A stretch of DNA of 64,000 bases from positions 248,001 through 312,000 of the forward strand of contig JAKUDP010000001.1 of assembly GCA_022570795.1 (NCBI GenBank), given 5' to 3'. Below, in pieces: positions 43,132 through 54,347 of the stretch; position 1 is the first letter of the stretch; every line of letters starts with the position of its first letter. The notes beneath the pieces were generated by a model. That model ran no database searches and had not been told where the DNA came from. It saw only the letters and a program-made list of their open reading frames with translations. The DNA is from Sphaerulina vaccinii (taxonomy: Eukaryota > Ascomycota > Dothideomycetes > Mycosphaerellales > Mycosphaerellaceae). The position numbers and the translations under genes are program-made.

Positions 43132-44168
43132 TCAACCGATCGAGTACAACTTCTTCTCCACCATCTTGCAGCGCGGACATTTGGGATCATCAGTACGATC
43201 TTCACCGCAGTTGCTACACACCTTCCGGTTGGCGAAAGAATTCTCAATGCGCTCGGTCTTCTCGTAGATCGGCGTCCAATGGTCCCACCCTACCACCTCC
43301 TTCTCCTGCGCAAGGATCACATCCTTTGCGCCCGGGCCCGGGAGGGAAGGAGGCATCACACTGTCTTGTCGAGCTGCGAGACGCTTGTGATCGTAGTGTT
43401 CTAGGAACACCTCGTTGCAGAGGCGCTCTTTGATCTGGTCGAACACCTGGAGTCTGGACGTATTGCAGAGAACATCCCTCGGAGTGCGAACCGCGAGTTC
43501 CCCGTCCTCGAACTTGTTCCTACAAGCAAAAGTGTATAAGTCAGCAATTGTCTCAGGCGGTTGACTTATGCACATTGGTTGCGTAACGTTGGAAATGCTC
43601 TCTGAGAACTGGATCGAAAAGCAAGGCGCTCTGTCTGGAAACGCAATAGCCTGGTGCACGAGCTTGGGCGGAGACGTCTTGACCTGATTGAGAAGGCTCG
43701 ACGTTTGATCGCTTACCAGGAAATCTTCCGCCTAATATGAGCCGTCTTCGCGCGATTCTTGAAGATGGAGGCGATTCCTCGAGCCATAGCGGGATCTTCA
43801 AGGTCATCATCATCCGCCGCGAACTCACTCCAATTGTCTGCGCCGTCGTCGATGAACGCCGTCGCCTTGTCGAGGCGCTTCTTCTCCTCTATGCGAGATG
43901 CGGTGATATCTGGAAAGTTCTTGGGCGTAGGATACATCCAATTGTAGATTCGGAACTTCTCTGCGCTGAAGGATGGCACCAACATGCCGTTGGCGGCGGT
44001 GAAAGGCTCTTGTGCTTGGGTGTCATCCAGACGGGGCCGCTTTGGTGGACGCCCAGGACCTCTCTTAGCTGGTGCTGCTGGAGACGGTGCTCTTTTCGGT
44101 GGTGCTGGTTTGGTGTCTCCGACGCGTGAAGAGGAGGCATTTGTGCGCGGTACAGGTTGAGGCGCCAT
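43132..44168 (-). CDS. AT-hook and zinc-ribbon nuclear protein, 279 residues
   Basis: Exons 44168-43717 and 43519-43132 join in frame (RRKISW-NKFEDGEL). An AT-hook core RGPGRPPKRPR lies at residues 36-46. The C-terminus holds CSNCGEDRTDDPKCPRC, a four-cysteine zinc ribbon. Between are mixed helices (FDQIKERLCNEVFLEHYDHKR). This suggests a chromatin-associated protein, but I cannot name the family. The intron (43520-43716, 197 bases) is the second longest of the window and contains further GT/AG pairs, so alternative or nested splicing is possible. The Met at 44168 sits before the proline/basic region; upstream Mets exist. Confidence 0.65.
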
Positions 44169-45081
44169 GGTTGTCGTCGCAGATACACAGCTGTCGCGTA
44201 ATGAGGATCGTGGATAAATTCGTGCAATTTCTGATTTATTGTCTTGACTTTTCCGAGATGACTTTCTGTCGCGCTCACTGCGCCGTGAACCACTACTTTG
44301 GTCGCGGTTAGCCAGTGTCTCGACCATGGGTGGTTGTGAAAAGCTGAGGTTGCTTACCCTTCTGGCGTCGTGGGTGGCTTCATTTCGCAGAGACAATCCT
44401 GCTCGGTACCTTCATGCTTATCAGTAGTGCTAAGAGTTCAACGAAAGGAGAACAGCGACAAGACTGTATAGAAGCCATGGCTGCAACTGCAGTATGCAGA
44501 TGTTCCTGCTCATAGATCTCTGATTGGAAGAGAAAGAGCAGGTCGATATCTCGCAGTCAGCAAGTTCAACATCGTCCTCGTCGCAGCATGAATTCGTCTT
44601 CTGGTAGTAAACTTCAGTCATCTGCGCACCATCTGGAGATGCAACGGCTTGGTGAACATGCGTTCCTAGAGATGAGATCGGGTCGCCAGCTTGAATGGAT
44701 TGCGCTGTGATTCACGCCGTGAGCCATCTTCGGTAAGATTGCCCAGCCATATGCTCGCCGCATCTGCTCGCGAAATACGACTTCGAAGGTGTGCGAGAAG
44801 CGTAGAACTGGCGCGAATGTCAATGTTGTGAAACGAAGTCAGAAGTCTTGCTTCACATGCAGACGCGTTAGATCTGTCTGCACTAGCGCCGATGAGCTTC
44901 TCGATAAGGGAGAATTGTGGCTTGAAAATGACAAGGATGCGCGTGCATCTCGCGTTCGATGACGGTGGCGTGTCGTGTCTGTCTTCCCTTTCTCACATCT
45001 CAATGCTTACACTTCTGCTTCTGTTTTTGGGTTGACATTGGTTGTTTTCTTTTCAGGTGGCAAATTGGGCCATATATCATA
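44169..45081. other. Divergent intergenic region
   Basis: About 910 bases between the zinc-ribbon gene and the helicase. The frame of the helicase is open to 44959, but that part (Cys/Phe/Trp-rich) looks non-coding. No other gene is supported. Confidence 0.35.
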
Positions 45082-47715
45082 ATGTCTTCAGAAGCAGCTA
45101 TATCGGCGAGGTCGACGCCCCCGACCTCGCCTGATGATCATGGACCGACAGAAGTCATGCAAAAAGAAGAGGCGCGTATGGCAGAACTGCGTCGGAAAGA
45201 GGAAGAGAAGCGCGAGAAGAAACTGGCTGCAGAACGCGCACAAGACTTGAAAGGTGGTGGCGAAGCCGTTGATACCAAATACAAGGCATTGGAATATCTT
45301 CTTAGTCAAAGCAAGCTGTATAGCACCATTATGCTGCAGCAGATGACGCAGCAAGAAGAAGCAGCAGAGGCTAAAGATGAGAAGAGCAAGAAACGAGCCT
45401 TGAAGCGAGAAGAGACGGCAGAGAAGACTGCACAGGCACAACAGACCAGAGCCACGAGAGCAGCAGCAGCTACTGAAAATGTATCAGAGACGGCGACTAA
45501 AGAACTACCACGAAGAGGTCGTCCAGCTAAGAAGACAAAGAGTGGAGAGAAGATCTCAGACTATATGAAGAAGGAAGATGTGCAAGCGAAGGCAGGCAAG
45601 GCTTCGATCTCTGAGGCATTGGCAGAGGAGACAAAAGATGCGAATATACAGCCGGGTGATATAGGTATGCAGGACCTGCGATCTGCCAAGCAGCCTGATC
45701 TAGTCACAGGAGGTTTGATGAGGACCTACCAGCTGGAAGGACTGGACTGGCTTACATCTTTATACGAGAATGGACTAAACGGGATCCTGGCAGACGAGAT
45801 GGGTCTGGGAAAGACGATACAGACTATATCATTCATTGCTTTCCTTCGAGAGAAAGGCGTCAACGGGCCATTCCTCATTGCTGCGCCATTAAGCACGACC
45901 AGCAACTGGGTAGCCGAGTTCAAGAAATGGACCCCTAGCATACCTGTAGTGCTGTATCATGGCAGCAAGCAAGAGCGAGAAGAGATAAGACGTAAAAGAT
46001 TACGCAGTCCGAGCAGCGAGGACTTCCCAGTGGTCTGCACCAGCTACGAGATCTGCATGAACGACCGGAAGCATCTGGCACACTTTGGCTGGAAGTTCAT
46101 CATCATCGACGAAGGACATCGACTCAAGAATCTGAACTGTCGCTTGATCCGCGAACTCCAAACCTATCAATCAGCGAACAGACTGCTGATCACTGGCACG
46201 CCATTGCAGAACAACCTCACCGAACTGTGGTCATTACTGCACTTTCTGATGCCCAGCATCTTCGATAAACTAGAGTCTTTCGAATCTTGGTTTGATTTCT
46301 CTGCGTTGAAAGAGAAAGGTGGCTATGAAGAGATCTTGTCCAAAGACCGACAGAAGAACCTGGTCACAAGTCTACATGCGATCTTGAAGCCATTCTTGTT
46401 GCGTCGTGTGAAAGCAGATGTGGAAACATCACTACCAAAGAAACGAGAATACGTGCTCTATGCTCCATTGACGCAGACACAGCGAGAGCTGTATCATGAG
46501 ATCCTTGAAGGCAACAGCCGATCATACTTGGAGAACAAGATAGTGGAGAGCCTGAGCGGTGCCTCGACTCCTGCAAGCGCAAGAAGTCGTAGCTTGAAAC
46601 GCAAGGCTGGAAACGATACTGCAACGCCGAACAAGAGCGCAAAGTCAAGTCGCGCGTCCACACCAGCTACAACAGGTAGTGTTGGACCTCGATCGCGACA
46701 GGCAAAGAAGAAGCAACAATACGAAGAAGTGTCAGACACACAATACTTCAAACAACTAGAAGAAGAATCCGACCACACCTCCAAGGATGAAGTCGAATCC
46801 GAAGACCAGGAAGAAGTCGAACGCGCAAAAACACTATCCCTCGCCAAACGCGAACTCGCCAACAAGAAACTCCAAAACCCCATCATGCAACTCCGCCAAT
46901 GTTGCAATTCCCCTCACAACTTCTTCTACCCCTTCGACCTAGACTCCAACACCCCCGTCGACGAAACTCTCATAACAGAATCCGGTAAAATGCTCCTCTT
47001 AGACCGCCTCCTCCCCGAACTCCTATCCCGCGGCCATAAAGTCCTAATATTCTCACAATTCAAAACACAACTCGATCTCCTCGAAACCTATTGTTCCGAA
47101 CTCCGTAACTGGGCGACGTCACGAATCGATGGGAGTGTAGCACAAGTCGATCGTCAACAGCAGATTTTAGGTTTCAATGATCCGAAAAGTGATACGAACA
47201 TCTTTCTATTATCGACGAGAGCTGGAGGACAAGGAATCAATCTTGCAGCAGCAGATACAGTGTTACTCTTCGATAGTGACTGGAATCCTCAACAAGATCT
47301 CCAAGCACAAGATCGTGCACATAGAATTGGTCAGACCCGGCCAGTGATTGTGTATCGTTTTGCTACGAAGGGGACTGTAGAGCAGATGTTGTTAGAGAAA
47401 GCTGATTCGAAAAGAAGATTGGAGAAGTTAGTCATACAGAAAGGAAGATTCCGAAGCACTGCAGGAAACGGCAATGCAGGTGGAGGGGCGGATTTTGCTG
47501 AGTTACAAAAGTTGTTGAGCAAAGATGATGGAGAGAGGATCGATATCGCTGATGGGAAAGGTTTGCTAAGTGATAAGGATCTTGCGATTTTGACAGATCG
47601 TAGCCCAGAGGCTTTTGAGAGGGCGGAGAAGGGCATTGATGTTGTTGGTGATGTCTTTAAGGCTGTTGAGACGAAGAAGGATGGCGATGGGTTGCTTGAG
47701 AGTTTGCAGAAGTAG
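45082..47715 (+). CDS. SNF2-family chromatin remodeller, LSH/HELLS (yeast Irc5) type
   Basis: A single exon of 877 residues. The N-terminus is Lys/Glu-rich coiled coil. The ATPase begins GLMRTYQLEGLDWL, with Walker A DEMGLGKTIQ near residue 236, DEGHRLKN near 342 in place of the common DEAH, and TGTPLQNNLTELWSLL. The helicase C lobe ends SDWNPQQDLQAQDRAHRIGQ. A 100-residue Ser/Lys/Glu insert separates the lobes, as in Irc5/LSH proteins. The family moves nucleosomes at repeats and helps cohesin loading or DNA methylation; which of these applies here is unknown. Start chosen at the Met before SSEAAISARS. Confidence 0.9.
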   Translation: MSSEAAISARSTPPTSPDDHGPTEVMQKEEARMAELRRKEEEKREKKLAAERAQDLKGGGEAVDTKYKALEYLLSQSKLYSTIMLQQMTQQEEAAEAKDEKSKKRALKREETAEKTAQAQQTRATRAAAATENVSETATKELPRRGRPAKKTKSGEKISDYMKKEDVQAKAGKASISEALAEETKDANIQPGDIGMQDLRSAKQPDLVTGGLMRTYQLEGLDWLTSLYENGLNGILADEMGLGKTIQTISFIAFLREKGVNGPFLIAAPLSTTSNWVAEFKKWTPSIPVVLYHGSKQEREEIRRKRLRSPSSEDFPVVCTSYEICMNDRKHLAHFGWKFIIIDEGHRLKNLNCRLIRELQTYQSANRLLITGTPLQNNLTELWSLLHFLMPSIFDKLESFESWFDFSALKEKGGYEEILSKDRQKNLVTSLHAILKPFLLRRVKADVETSLPKKREYVLYAPLTQTQRELYHEILEGNSRSYLENKIVESLSGASTPASARSRSLKRKAGNDTATPNKSAKSSRASTPATTGSVGPRSRQAKKKQQYEEVSDTQYFKQLEEESDHTSKDEVESEDQEEVERAKTLSLAKRELANKKLQNPIMQLRQCCNSPHNFFYPFDLDSNTPVDETLITESGKMLLLDRLLPELLSRGHKVLIFSQFKTQLDLLETYCSELRNWATSRIDGSVAQVDRQQQILGFNDPKSDTNIFLLSTRAGGQGINLAAADTVLLFDSDWNPQQDLQAQDRAHRIGQTRPVIVYRFATKGTVEQMLLEKADSKRRLEKLVIQKGRFRSTAGNGNAGGGADFAELQKLLSKDDGERIDIADGKGLLSDKDLAILTDRSPEAFERAEKGIDVVGDVFKAVETKKDGDGLLESLQK

Positions 47716-47867
47716 AGTTAGTTAGGAGGGAAGAATTTGTGCTACTACAGAGGAGCTGGTGAATGAACTGTATCCCTTACATGCGCCAAACGCTGCAATG
47801 ATGCGCCGAACATGAAAATCCAAAGCCATTACACGTACTTTTCTGCCCCTAGCGTGCTGCATACTCT

Positions 47868-50800
47868 CTAGTTGATGTCGAAAAGAGGCTTGAGCTGCTT
47901 CGCGATCAGAGTCCACTCGTCCTTGGTCACTTCATCTCTGTAGAACTCCTTGAGGGTATCGATAGAAGCTCTCGAGATTTGCGAGTACACGATATCCTTT
48001 TCTTCCAGCTGTCTTCCGTAACCAGGCTGGTTGCTGCCCTCGATCTTGATTGCCACAGATGGCGCGCCCTTCTTGCAGATGTCCAACTGCTTGTGATCTC
48101 GCTCGATGGACACGACTCGGCCCATAGTGAATATGTCTTTAACACCAGTGACGGCGTTCTGCTTGACGACAGCGACAGGAGTGTGGAGGCGCAAGTTGCC
48201 TTCCACGACGTCGACACCAAGGACGATAGGATCCTTCTTGTTAAAGACAGCCACAGGCTTGAGGATGCAAGGGAAGACAGCAAGCATTTTGCTCTCTTCC
48301 TTCTTCTTCGCGGCGAGTGCCTTCATGTGATCGGTAAAGTTGTCGAAGAGGTGGTAGATGATGTCTGCTGTGAAGATCTTGACGCCCATCTGGTCTGCGA
48401 GTTCATGCGCATCTTTGTCGACCTTGACATCGAAACACAACATGACTGCATACTCTTTGGCTTTTTCCAGCATTGTGGAAGCTGTGATGACATCGCGCTT
48501 GTGAACAGGACCGATGGAGATGTTGGCCACGGGAATCTTGGACACACGCAGGAATTCAAGCAAGGCTTCGAGAGAACCAAGCGTAGATGCCTGGACAGTG
48601 ACACCACGACCAGTCTTGGAGATACGGGACATGAGGTTCTCAAGATCGCCCATAACTTCCTCCTCAAGGTCGTCTTGCTCATCTTCATCGTTCTTGTCCT
48701 TCATCACGAGCAGACGGGACCCTGCAATGGCAGTGTCGAGACCGTTGGCAGCAATCTTCACACCAATAGCAGCCTTGACCTGCTTGTTGTGAACGTACTG
48801 CGACTTGATACGCAGCTCTTTCATCTCAGCTGGTGTAAGAAGTGCACGGATATCGGTACAGATAGGTCCATCAGTACCACAAAGTACGATTCTGTCACCT
48901 TCATTCAGGATACCGTTGGACAGTACCACATCGATTGTGGTTCCTAAGCCTTCGATGACCTTGACTTCGAGGATCGTGGCTTCCACTTCTGTCAGGTACA
49001 TGAGTTGCTTCGTCATACGCTCTTGAGTGAGCGTGATGAGGAGCTTGAGCATATCTGGGATACCTTCACCAGTGTGGGCAGAAGTAGGGACGAGCGAGAC
49101 GAATTTGGCCATGGACTTGTTCTCGTAGTAGAGTTCAGCGTTGAAACCTTGCTCGGCGAAAGCAAGCTTGGTCTTCTCCAGTCTGTCGTGGAACTCGTTC
49201 TGGACACTCGACTTCTGCAGGCTGAGAGAGTCACGGAAACCGTTGTTGGAGATGGCCTTCCAGCCGTAGAGGCGATCGATCTTGTTCAGGGCAACGATGA
49301 AAGGCGTCTTGCGGTCACGCAGCAGCTTCATAGATTCCAGTGTCTGAGGTTCAAGGCCGTGCATGATATCGACCACCAAGATAGCAATGTTACAAAGCGA
49401 GGAACCACGAGATCGGAGATTGGTGAAAGACTCGTGTCCAGGGGTGTCAATGACCAGGAGACCAGGTACCTTGAATTCGAAAGCACCATCTTGGTTGACA
49501 ATGTTGGTCTTCTTCTGTAGCGCGTCCACTGGGAAGTAAGTAGCACCAATCTGTTGTGTGATACCACCAGCTTCACCTTCCTGAACGTTCGTTTGACGGA
49601 CCTTGTCGAGCAACTTCGTCTTTCCGGTATCGACGTGACCAAGAATACAACAAATTGGTGAGCGCAAGTTGTCCTTGGAGCCAGCAGCTAGTGCAGCCTC
49701 ACGCTCCTTCTCTCGCTTCTCCTGAGCGGCTCTTCGTCTCTGTTCTGCTTGTCTCTTTGCTGCTGTCATGGCTTCATCATCTGATGAGGACTCGTCGTCT
49801 GAATCAGAGTCTTCCTCTTCAGAGCTTGACTCATCTTCATCCACCTTGGCTGCGCCGTTGGTCTTCGTGGCACCTTCCTTGCCGTTGGCTGTGGGCTTCG
49901 CGGTCGCTTCATCATCGGACTGAGCATCCCAGCTATCCTTGACATCGTTCTCCTCTGCTTCAGCCATGGCCTCCCAATCTTCAAGCTCGTCTTCATCTTC
50001 ACCCTTCTTAGCTTCGGCATCGAGCCTAGCCTTCTCAGCCTCTTCAGCAAGCTTCTTCTCCTGCTCTTCTTTCAGTCTGAGCTCCTCCAACTTCTTGCGC
50101 GCCTCTTCTTCCTCGCGCGCCTGCTCAGCCTTCTTGCGCTCCTCGGCCTCCTTGCGTGGATTCTTCTTACGTTGGTCCTTGATGGATGGCTTCTTGGCCT
50201 CCGCTTCGCCGTCAAGCGCAGCGACCTTGGCGCCAGACTCTAGCATCTGTTGTAGACGTAGCTTCTGGCGTGCCTCGTCTTGACGTTGCTTGTCCGTCTT
50301 GTAAGTGCCAGCTTTCTTCTGCTCCTCAATTTTCGCCTTCTCCTTGGCCTTCTTAGCTGCTTTGGCCTCCTCCCTTGCCTTCTCCTCTTCCTCCATGCGC
50401 TTGCGCTCGTCCTCATCGCGTTTAGCCAGTTCCTCCCTCGCACGCTGCTCTTCTTCCTGCTGCCTGCGAAGCTCTTCCTGCTCTTTCTGGAGTTTCGCAA
50501 GCACTGGGTTGAGCTTCTTCTTCTTGCCACCAGCAGCTGGAGGCTCCAAAGTCGCAGCGGGTGCCGCCTCGGCCTTCTTCTCCTCCTGCTTCGCTGGCGC
50601 CGGGGCAGTCTTCTTCTTTGCGGCAGCCTGCTCCTTCTTACGTGCCTTCTCGCGCTCTTTCTTCTCCTTCTCCTTTTGCGCCTTAGTCTTCACACCACCA
50701 CCTTCTTCATCCTCATCATCCTTGGCAGCTTCTGGCTCGGCCTTCTTCTGCTGTGCGCCTTTGCCACCTTTCTTGCCTTTTGCTGGCTGCGCGAAAACGT

Positions 50801-51116
50801 CCTCGTCTTCCATGTTGGCCTCTTCTGGTGCCTTTGCTGCAAGGTCGACTGCTGGCTCAGCAGGGACGCCATCGCCATCTTGTGTTGGCTCCTCGCCCTC
50901 GAGAAAGTCGTTGTCAGTGACCTTGCCCTTCTTCTTGCGCTTCTCGCGGTTCTTCTTGAGCATGGCCATCAAGCCACCGCCACCAGCTTCTTCCTCCTCA
51001 GCGGCATCGGCAGCCTTTGCTTCCTGCTCTGCCTGTGCGATCGGGTCGGCACTCTCACCAAGACCTTCGTCCCAGTCATCGCCGCCCTTCTTTCCTTTTT
51101 TTCCCTTGGGCGCCAT
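47868..51116 (-). CDS. FUN12: Translation initiation factor eIF5B
   Basis: A single exon of 1082 residues. Residues 1-480 are the Lys/Glu/Ala-rich, poorly structured region usual for eIF5B. The GTPase G1 motif [15 protein letters not shown] is near residue 492, with G3 DTPGHESF and G4 NKIDR, then domain II ([19 protein letters not shown]), domain III, the long helix and domain IV ending [14 protein letters not shown]. The factor joins ribosomal subunits on mRNA with GTP hydrolysis. Its Lys/Glu codon bias produces long open frames on the opposite strand, which are not genes. Start chosen at [10 protein letters not shown]. Confidence 0.96.
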   Translation of the reverse strand: MAPKGKKGKKGGDDWDEGLGESADPIAQAEQEAKAADAAEEEEAGGGGLMAMLKKNREKRKKKGKVTDNDFLEGEEPTQDGDGVPAEPAVDLAAKAPEEANMEDEDVFAQPAKGKKGGKGAQQKKAEPEAAKDDEDEEGGGVKTKAQKEKEKKEREKARKKEQAAAKKKTAPAPAKQEEKKAEAAPAATLEPPAAGGKKKKLNPVLAKLQKEQEELRRQQEEEQRAREELAKRDEDERKRMEEEEKAREEAKAAKKAKEKAKIEEQKKAGTYKTDKQRQDEARQKLRLQQMLESGAKVAALDGEAEAKKPSIKDQRKKNPRKEAEERKKAEQAREEEEARKKLEELRLKEEQEKKLAEEAEKARLDAEAKKGEDEDELEDWEAMAEAEENDVKDSWDAQSDDEATAKPTANGKEGATKTNGAAKVDEDESSSEEEDSDSDDESSSDDEAMTAAKRQAEQRRRAAQEKREKEREAALAAGSKDNLRSPICCILGHVDTGKTKLLDKVRQTNVQEGEAGGITQQIGATYFPVDALQKKTNIVNQDGAFEFKVPGLLVIDTPGHESFTNLRSRGSSLCNIAILVVDIMHGLEPQTLESMKLLRDRKTPFIVALNKIDRLYGWKAISNNGFRDSLSLQKSSVQNEFHDRLEKTKLAFAEQGFNAELYYENKSMAKFVSLVPTSAHTGEGIPDMLKLLITLTQERMTKQLMYLTEVEATILEVKVIEGLGTTIDVVLSNGILNEGDRIVLCGTDGPICTDIRALLTPAEMKELRIKSQYVHNKQVKAAIGVKIAANGLDTAIAGSRLLVMKDKNDEDEQDDLEEEVMGDLENLMSRISKTGRGVTVQASTLGSLEALLEFLRVSKIPVANISIGPVHKRDVITASTMLEKAKEYAVMLCFDVKVDKDAHELADQMGVKIFTADIIYHLFDNFTDHMKALAAKKKEESKMLAVFPCILKPVAVFNKKDPIVLGVDVVEGNLRLHTPVAVVKQNAVTGVKDIFTMGRVVSIERDHKQLDICKKGAPSVAIKIEGSNQPGYGRQLEEKDIVYSQISRASIDTLKEFYRDEVTKDEWTLIAKQLKPLFDIN

Positions 51117-51653
51117 TGCAGTTGTCGATGTGGCGAGAAAGTGTTGTATGAAGGGTGATGAAGTATACAATAGACTGAGGTCTATGTGGCAAATAAGTGA
51201 TTGTGGGTTGTCCTTAGTGGGGATTCGGTTCAGCTATTAGTGCTGTGCGGCAAGAGCAAATCGGGAGGTGGATCAGGGTTTAGAGAGTTTTCTAGCATGC
51301 TAGGATGGAGATGTATGTTGTTTGAAGTGCGCTCGTGGGCACAGTCAAGTGAGCTGCCCAGAAGTGATTGCTGGTGCAGGTGTTTAGAGGCAAGATTTTG
51401 AAGTGTGGTGGTGGGGTTCAAAGGGAAATGATTTCACCGTGCTGGACGCTAGAATAGCGTCTTGGCTCTATGTGAAGTACAATTGGAATATCACTTTCTT
51501 TGACTCATATTGGTAGCACTGCTTCGCACATAGCTTATTCGCATTCAAGGACGGTGGTGCTTGACTGCAGGTGACTGTGAAGGTACCGATCATATGGCAT
51601 GTTGGCCTTAGGCAGTATCTGAAGCTATGTCGTGTAGATCGTACAACCAGAGC
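51117..51653. other. Intergenic, nothing recognised
   Basis: A 540-base gap with the eIF5B promoter and the 3' flank of the Yip1 gene. No supported gene. Confidence 0.3.
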
Positions 51654-52720
51654 TTACGCTCGAAACAGCATGCGAACCATCTGCTCAGCTGCATCGTCTC
51701 CTTTCTCGCCACCTTCTGCTGGTGTATCGCCAGCTTTCGATACCGGGCTGCCATGCGCAAAGAACAGGATCTTGATGGCAATAGCGAAGCCTGCATGTAG
51801 CGCAAGGACCACAATGAGCAATACCTTCGATCGCTTCGCATCAATCGCAGACACGATTGGGTACAGATTTCTCGTCAAGAAAACTGCCGAATATGCCAGA
51901 CCAACCGCAGTGAAAGCGTAGTTTAAAGCTATCAGACAAAGTCAGCACACCACGCCTACTCCATGATCAGGCGACACGTCGAGACTCACCAGTCAAGGGA
52001 CTCCAACTAACAAGGGCCACAACAATCCATATAAGATTGGCATATCCGTATAGTGCCCAACATTCCAAAAGATTGGCACTTTCACTCCCACTCCACTTCA
52101 GTACTGCCCAAAGTCCCAATGGCACGAAGATAGTATACCCATATACCAGCCCTGCAGCTCCTGACAGTAATCTGAAATCATATGCGAAGTGTCCTTTGCC
52201 CTGATATGCCAGGTACTGACTTATAGTACCTGTTAAGAACAGGATCACCACGACTGTTGTTGCGATCCAGAACGGTCCGTAGAGATCTGGGTTGCCCTCA
52301 AGTACATCCAGGAAGTTCGTGCGAGGGTAGAGGGCGCTGCGACAGCGGTGGAGTACGGATGATGTGTTTACGTCGAAGAACTGTTGATAGAACTGAATCG
52401 ACCAGAGGTAGCGTTTCGAGGATGAAGGACCGGTATTCGATGAGGATGGGAATGCGCCGGTCTGGCTCGCATCGGGTTGGATCTTGTTGCGGGCATTGGT
52501 GTTTTGATCAAAGGCTATAACATACTATTAGTAGGGCAGAATAGAATTACTTGAGATCAGGCATACTGGAGTTGTGGAACTCAAGGTCATCGTTCAGGTC
52601 GGTATGTCCAAGGTCTCCCTATGCTGCATTAGTATGGGTATCGCGTGAGTGCTTTTCGAGCGCGCAGCCTACCTCGGCGTCCACATCGACGACCACATCG
52701 TAGCCTCCTCTGCCAGCCAT
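51654..52720 (-). CDS. Yip1-domain Golgi/ER membrane protein (YIPF-like)
   Basis: Four exons (52720-52673, 52618-52567, 52514-51990, 51928-51654) total exactly 300 codons, 299 residues. The N-terminal 80 residues are acidic and soluble. They are followed by DLYGPFWIATTVVVILFLTG (first helix), then four more helices including LVYGYTIFVPLGLWAVLKW, CWALYGYANLIWIVVALVSW and AFTAVGLAYSAVFL. The gap between a cytosolic N-terminus and five helices is the Yip1 arrangement. These proteins work with Rab GTPases in ER-to-Golgi traffic. All introns have GT..NAG ends. Confidence 0.85.
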
Positions 52721-52949
52721 TGTCGTATGAGTGGTGCAGTTGGACAGATGGTGTTTCTGCCTGTCGCATACTGTAGATAGACGAGAGCTCCGAGACGTGG
52801 CAGCTCAGTCGCGTCGACGTCTTGGCGTGAGATCGTTCCTTACTCCTTTCACATCCTGTCGTCCCTCCTTTCAACGCCGGACCTCACTTCATAATCGACC
52901 ATGCAGGAAGAAGTGGAATTCACCAGCGGAGTATCGATTTCCGTTGAGG

Positions 52950-54065
52950 ATGCCAGAAAGCAATGGCATCAGCGTACCACGCCGCAAGCCAGTGCCTCTA
53001 AGGACCGCACGCAGCACTCCAATATTGAGAGATCACGATAACACCAGAATCGAACCTCCCAAATATGAAGACCTATTTCGCGTTGGTCCTTATGACGCCG
53101 ATCGGGAACTTAACCACAAGGAAGCGCCTCAACTTGAAGTCGTGGAGCAGGAGCTTGACCCGGACCTCGAAAAGCAACTCAAGAATCTCGTGCTCGTGAC
53201 AGAGGAAGACCTCCACCCTCGAGCATGTGTTCAGGGAGATCCATCTCATTCTACTGGGGAAAGTGCTACTTGGAATCTGGATAATGTCAAAGGCGCGATA
53301 GGGTCTGCAGTTGGTGATGCGAAATACTTCGTGGGTGGCCTGATATCACATCCTTTCGAAGCCACAAAGCACCATGCCATACTTCGACATTCCTTAGGCG
53401 TAATATACTACCGCGGGCCCTCGACAAGTGTTACGATCACCATACTTTCCGATCAGCCGCTGCCTAGTAGCCGTCAATTATGGTTACAAAGACGTGGCTA
53501 CTCCGGCAAGGCTGGTCTGGCTATGGGAGCTACCTTTGGGACTAGAACAGCCTGGATCGACGTCACTCCGCTCATTGAAATCTATCTGGACGAGTTTCCA
53601 GCGTCAGAGGAGCGCGCATGGCAGCGAGATATCACCAAATTCTTGACAAAGGCAAAGGCTACCAAGTCATTGCGAAATCATGTACCGCGCGAGACTCTGG
53701 TTATCTCTATCCCATCGATATGTGAAGATGGCTACTTTCGTGTCGTGCTCTGTGATGGACGGAAGATACTGTGTCCTTCCCCAATCTTCAGATGCGCATC
53801 TACATCCTGCGACCCAAGCATGCTACGAGGGGCAAGCTTGCGGACTCTTCCTCTGGAGTTAGGCATCAAAGCGGGTGCGATGATTGCACACAGAGCGGCC
53901 GCGGTCGCTACTCAGAAGACACTCGGCCCTGCAGCCACTGTTGCTCGCGGCTTAGCGAGTCATAGTGACCAAGGGATCCCTTTGCATTGGCTAGGCATAC
54001 GATGTCAAGCCTCGAATTCCCGAAAGGATCAGCATGGTTATGGTGGCATGTACTTAAGGCGCTGA
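52950..54065 (+). CDS. Conserved fungal protein of unknown function, 371 residues
   Basis: I use the Met MPESNGISVPRRK at 52950; the frame is open from 52731, only ten bases from the divergent Yip1 start, which is too close. The core IYYRGPSTSVTITILSDQPL, RQLWLQRRGYSGKAGLAMGA, FGTRTAWIDVTPLIE and EERAWQRDITKFL is a pattern I have seen in ascomycete hypothetical proteins, some labelled LipA/NB-ARC. No catalytic motif is visible. The last 25 residues look unlike the core, so the frame may end at a missed intron or frameshift. Confidence 0.6.
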   Translation: MPESNGISVPRRKPVPLRTARSTPILRDHDNTRIEPPKYEDLFRVGPYDADRELNHKEAPQLEVVEQELDPDLEKQLKNLVLVTEEDLHPRACVQGDPSHSTGESATWNLDNVKGAIGSAVGDAKYFVGGLISHPFEATKHHAILRHSLGVIYYRGPSTSVTITILSDQPLPSSRQLWLQRRGYSGKAGLAMGATFGTRTAWIDVTPLIEIYLDEFPASEERAWQRDITKFLTKAKATKSLRNHVPRETLVISIPSICEDGYFRVVLCDGRKILCPSPIFRCASTSCDPSMLRGASLRTLPLELGIKAGAMIAHRAAAVATQKTLGPAATVARGLASHSDQGIPLHWLGIRCQASNSRKDQHGYGGMYLRR

Positions 54066-54347
54066 AGTTGCAACCTCACGTCGACACTGGCCAGGGCTTG
54101 CTGAGATTGATGGTCTGTCGGCCTCTCCGCGGTCTCGCATTGTCTGTGCTGCTAGAGGCACGCGCAAGCTGCTAGATAAGTCAGATCCAGAGACAGGAGG
54201 TTGCATCGCGACACTAGCATGAAGTCTGATGTTTCCTGCGATACATGCAGCCTCAAATGGTGACTGCATGTAGCGGCAACAATAAACTTCTTCGAGCCTT
54301 GGCCTTGTTGTTTGGGCATTCTGTATATTCTCTGCTGATCTGGGTTT

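Noticed and set aside
48000..51240. Long open frames opposite eIF5B (for example 47979-48947, 50280-51158, 50305-51240)
   Set aside because: They mirror the Lys/Glu codon bias of eIF5B, are Leu- or Ser/Phe-rich with no domain, and are shadows.
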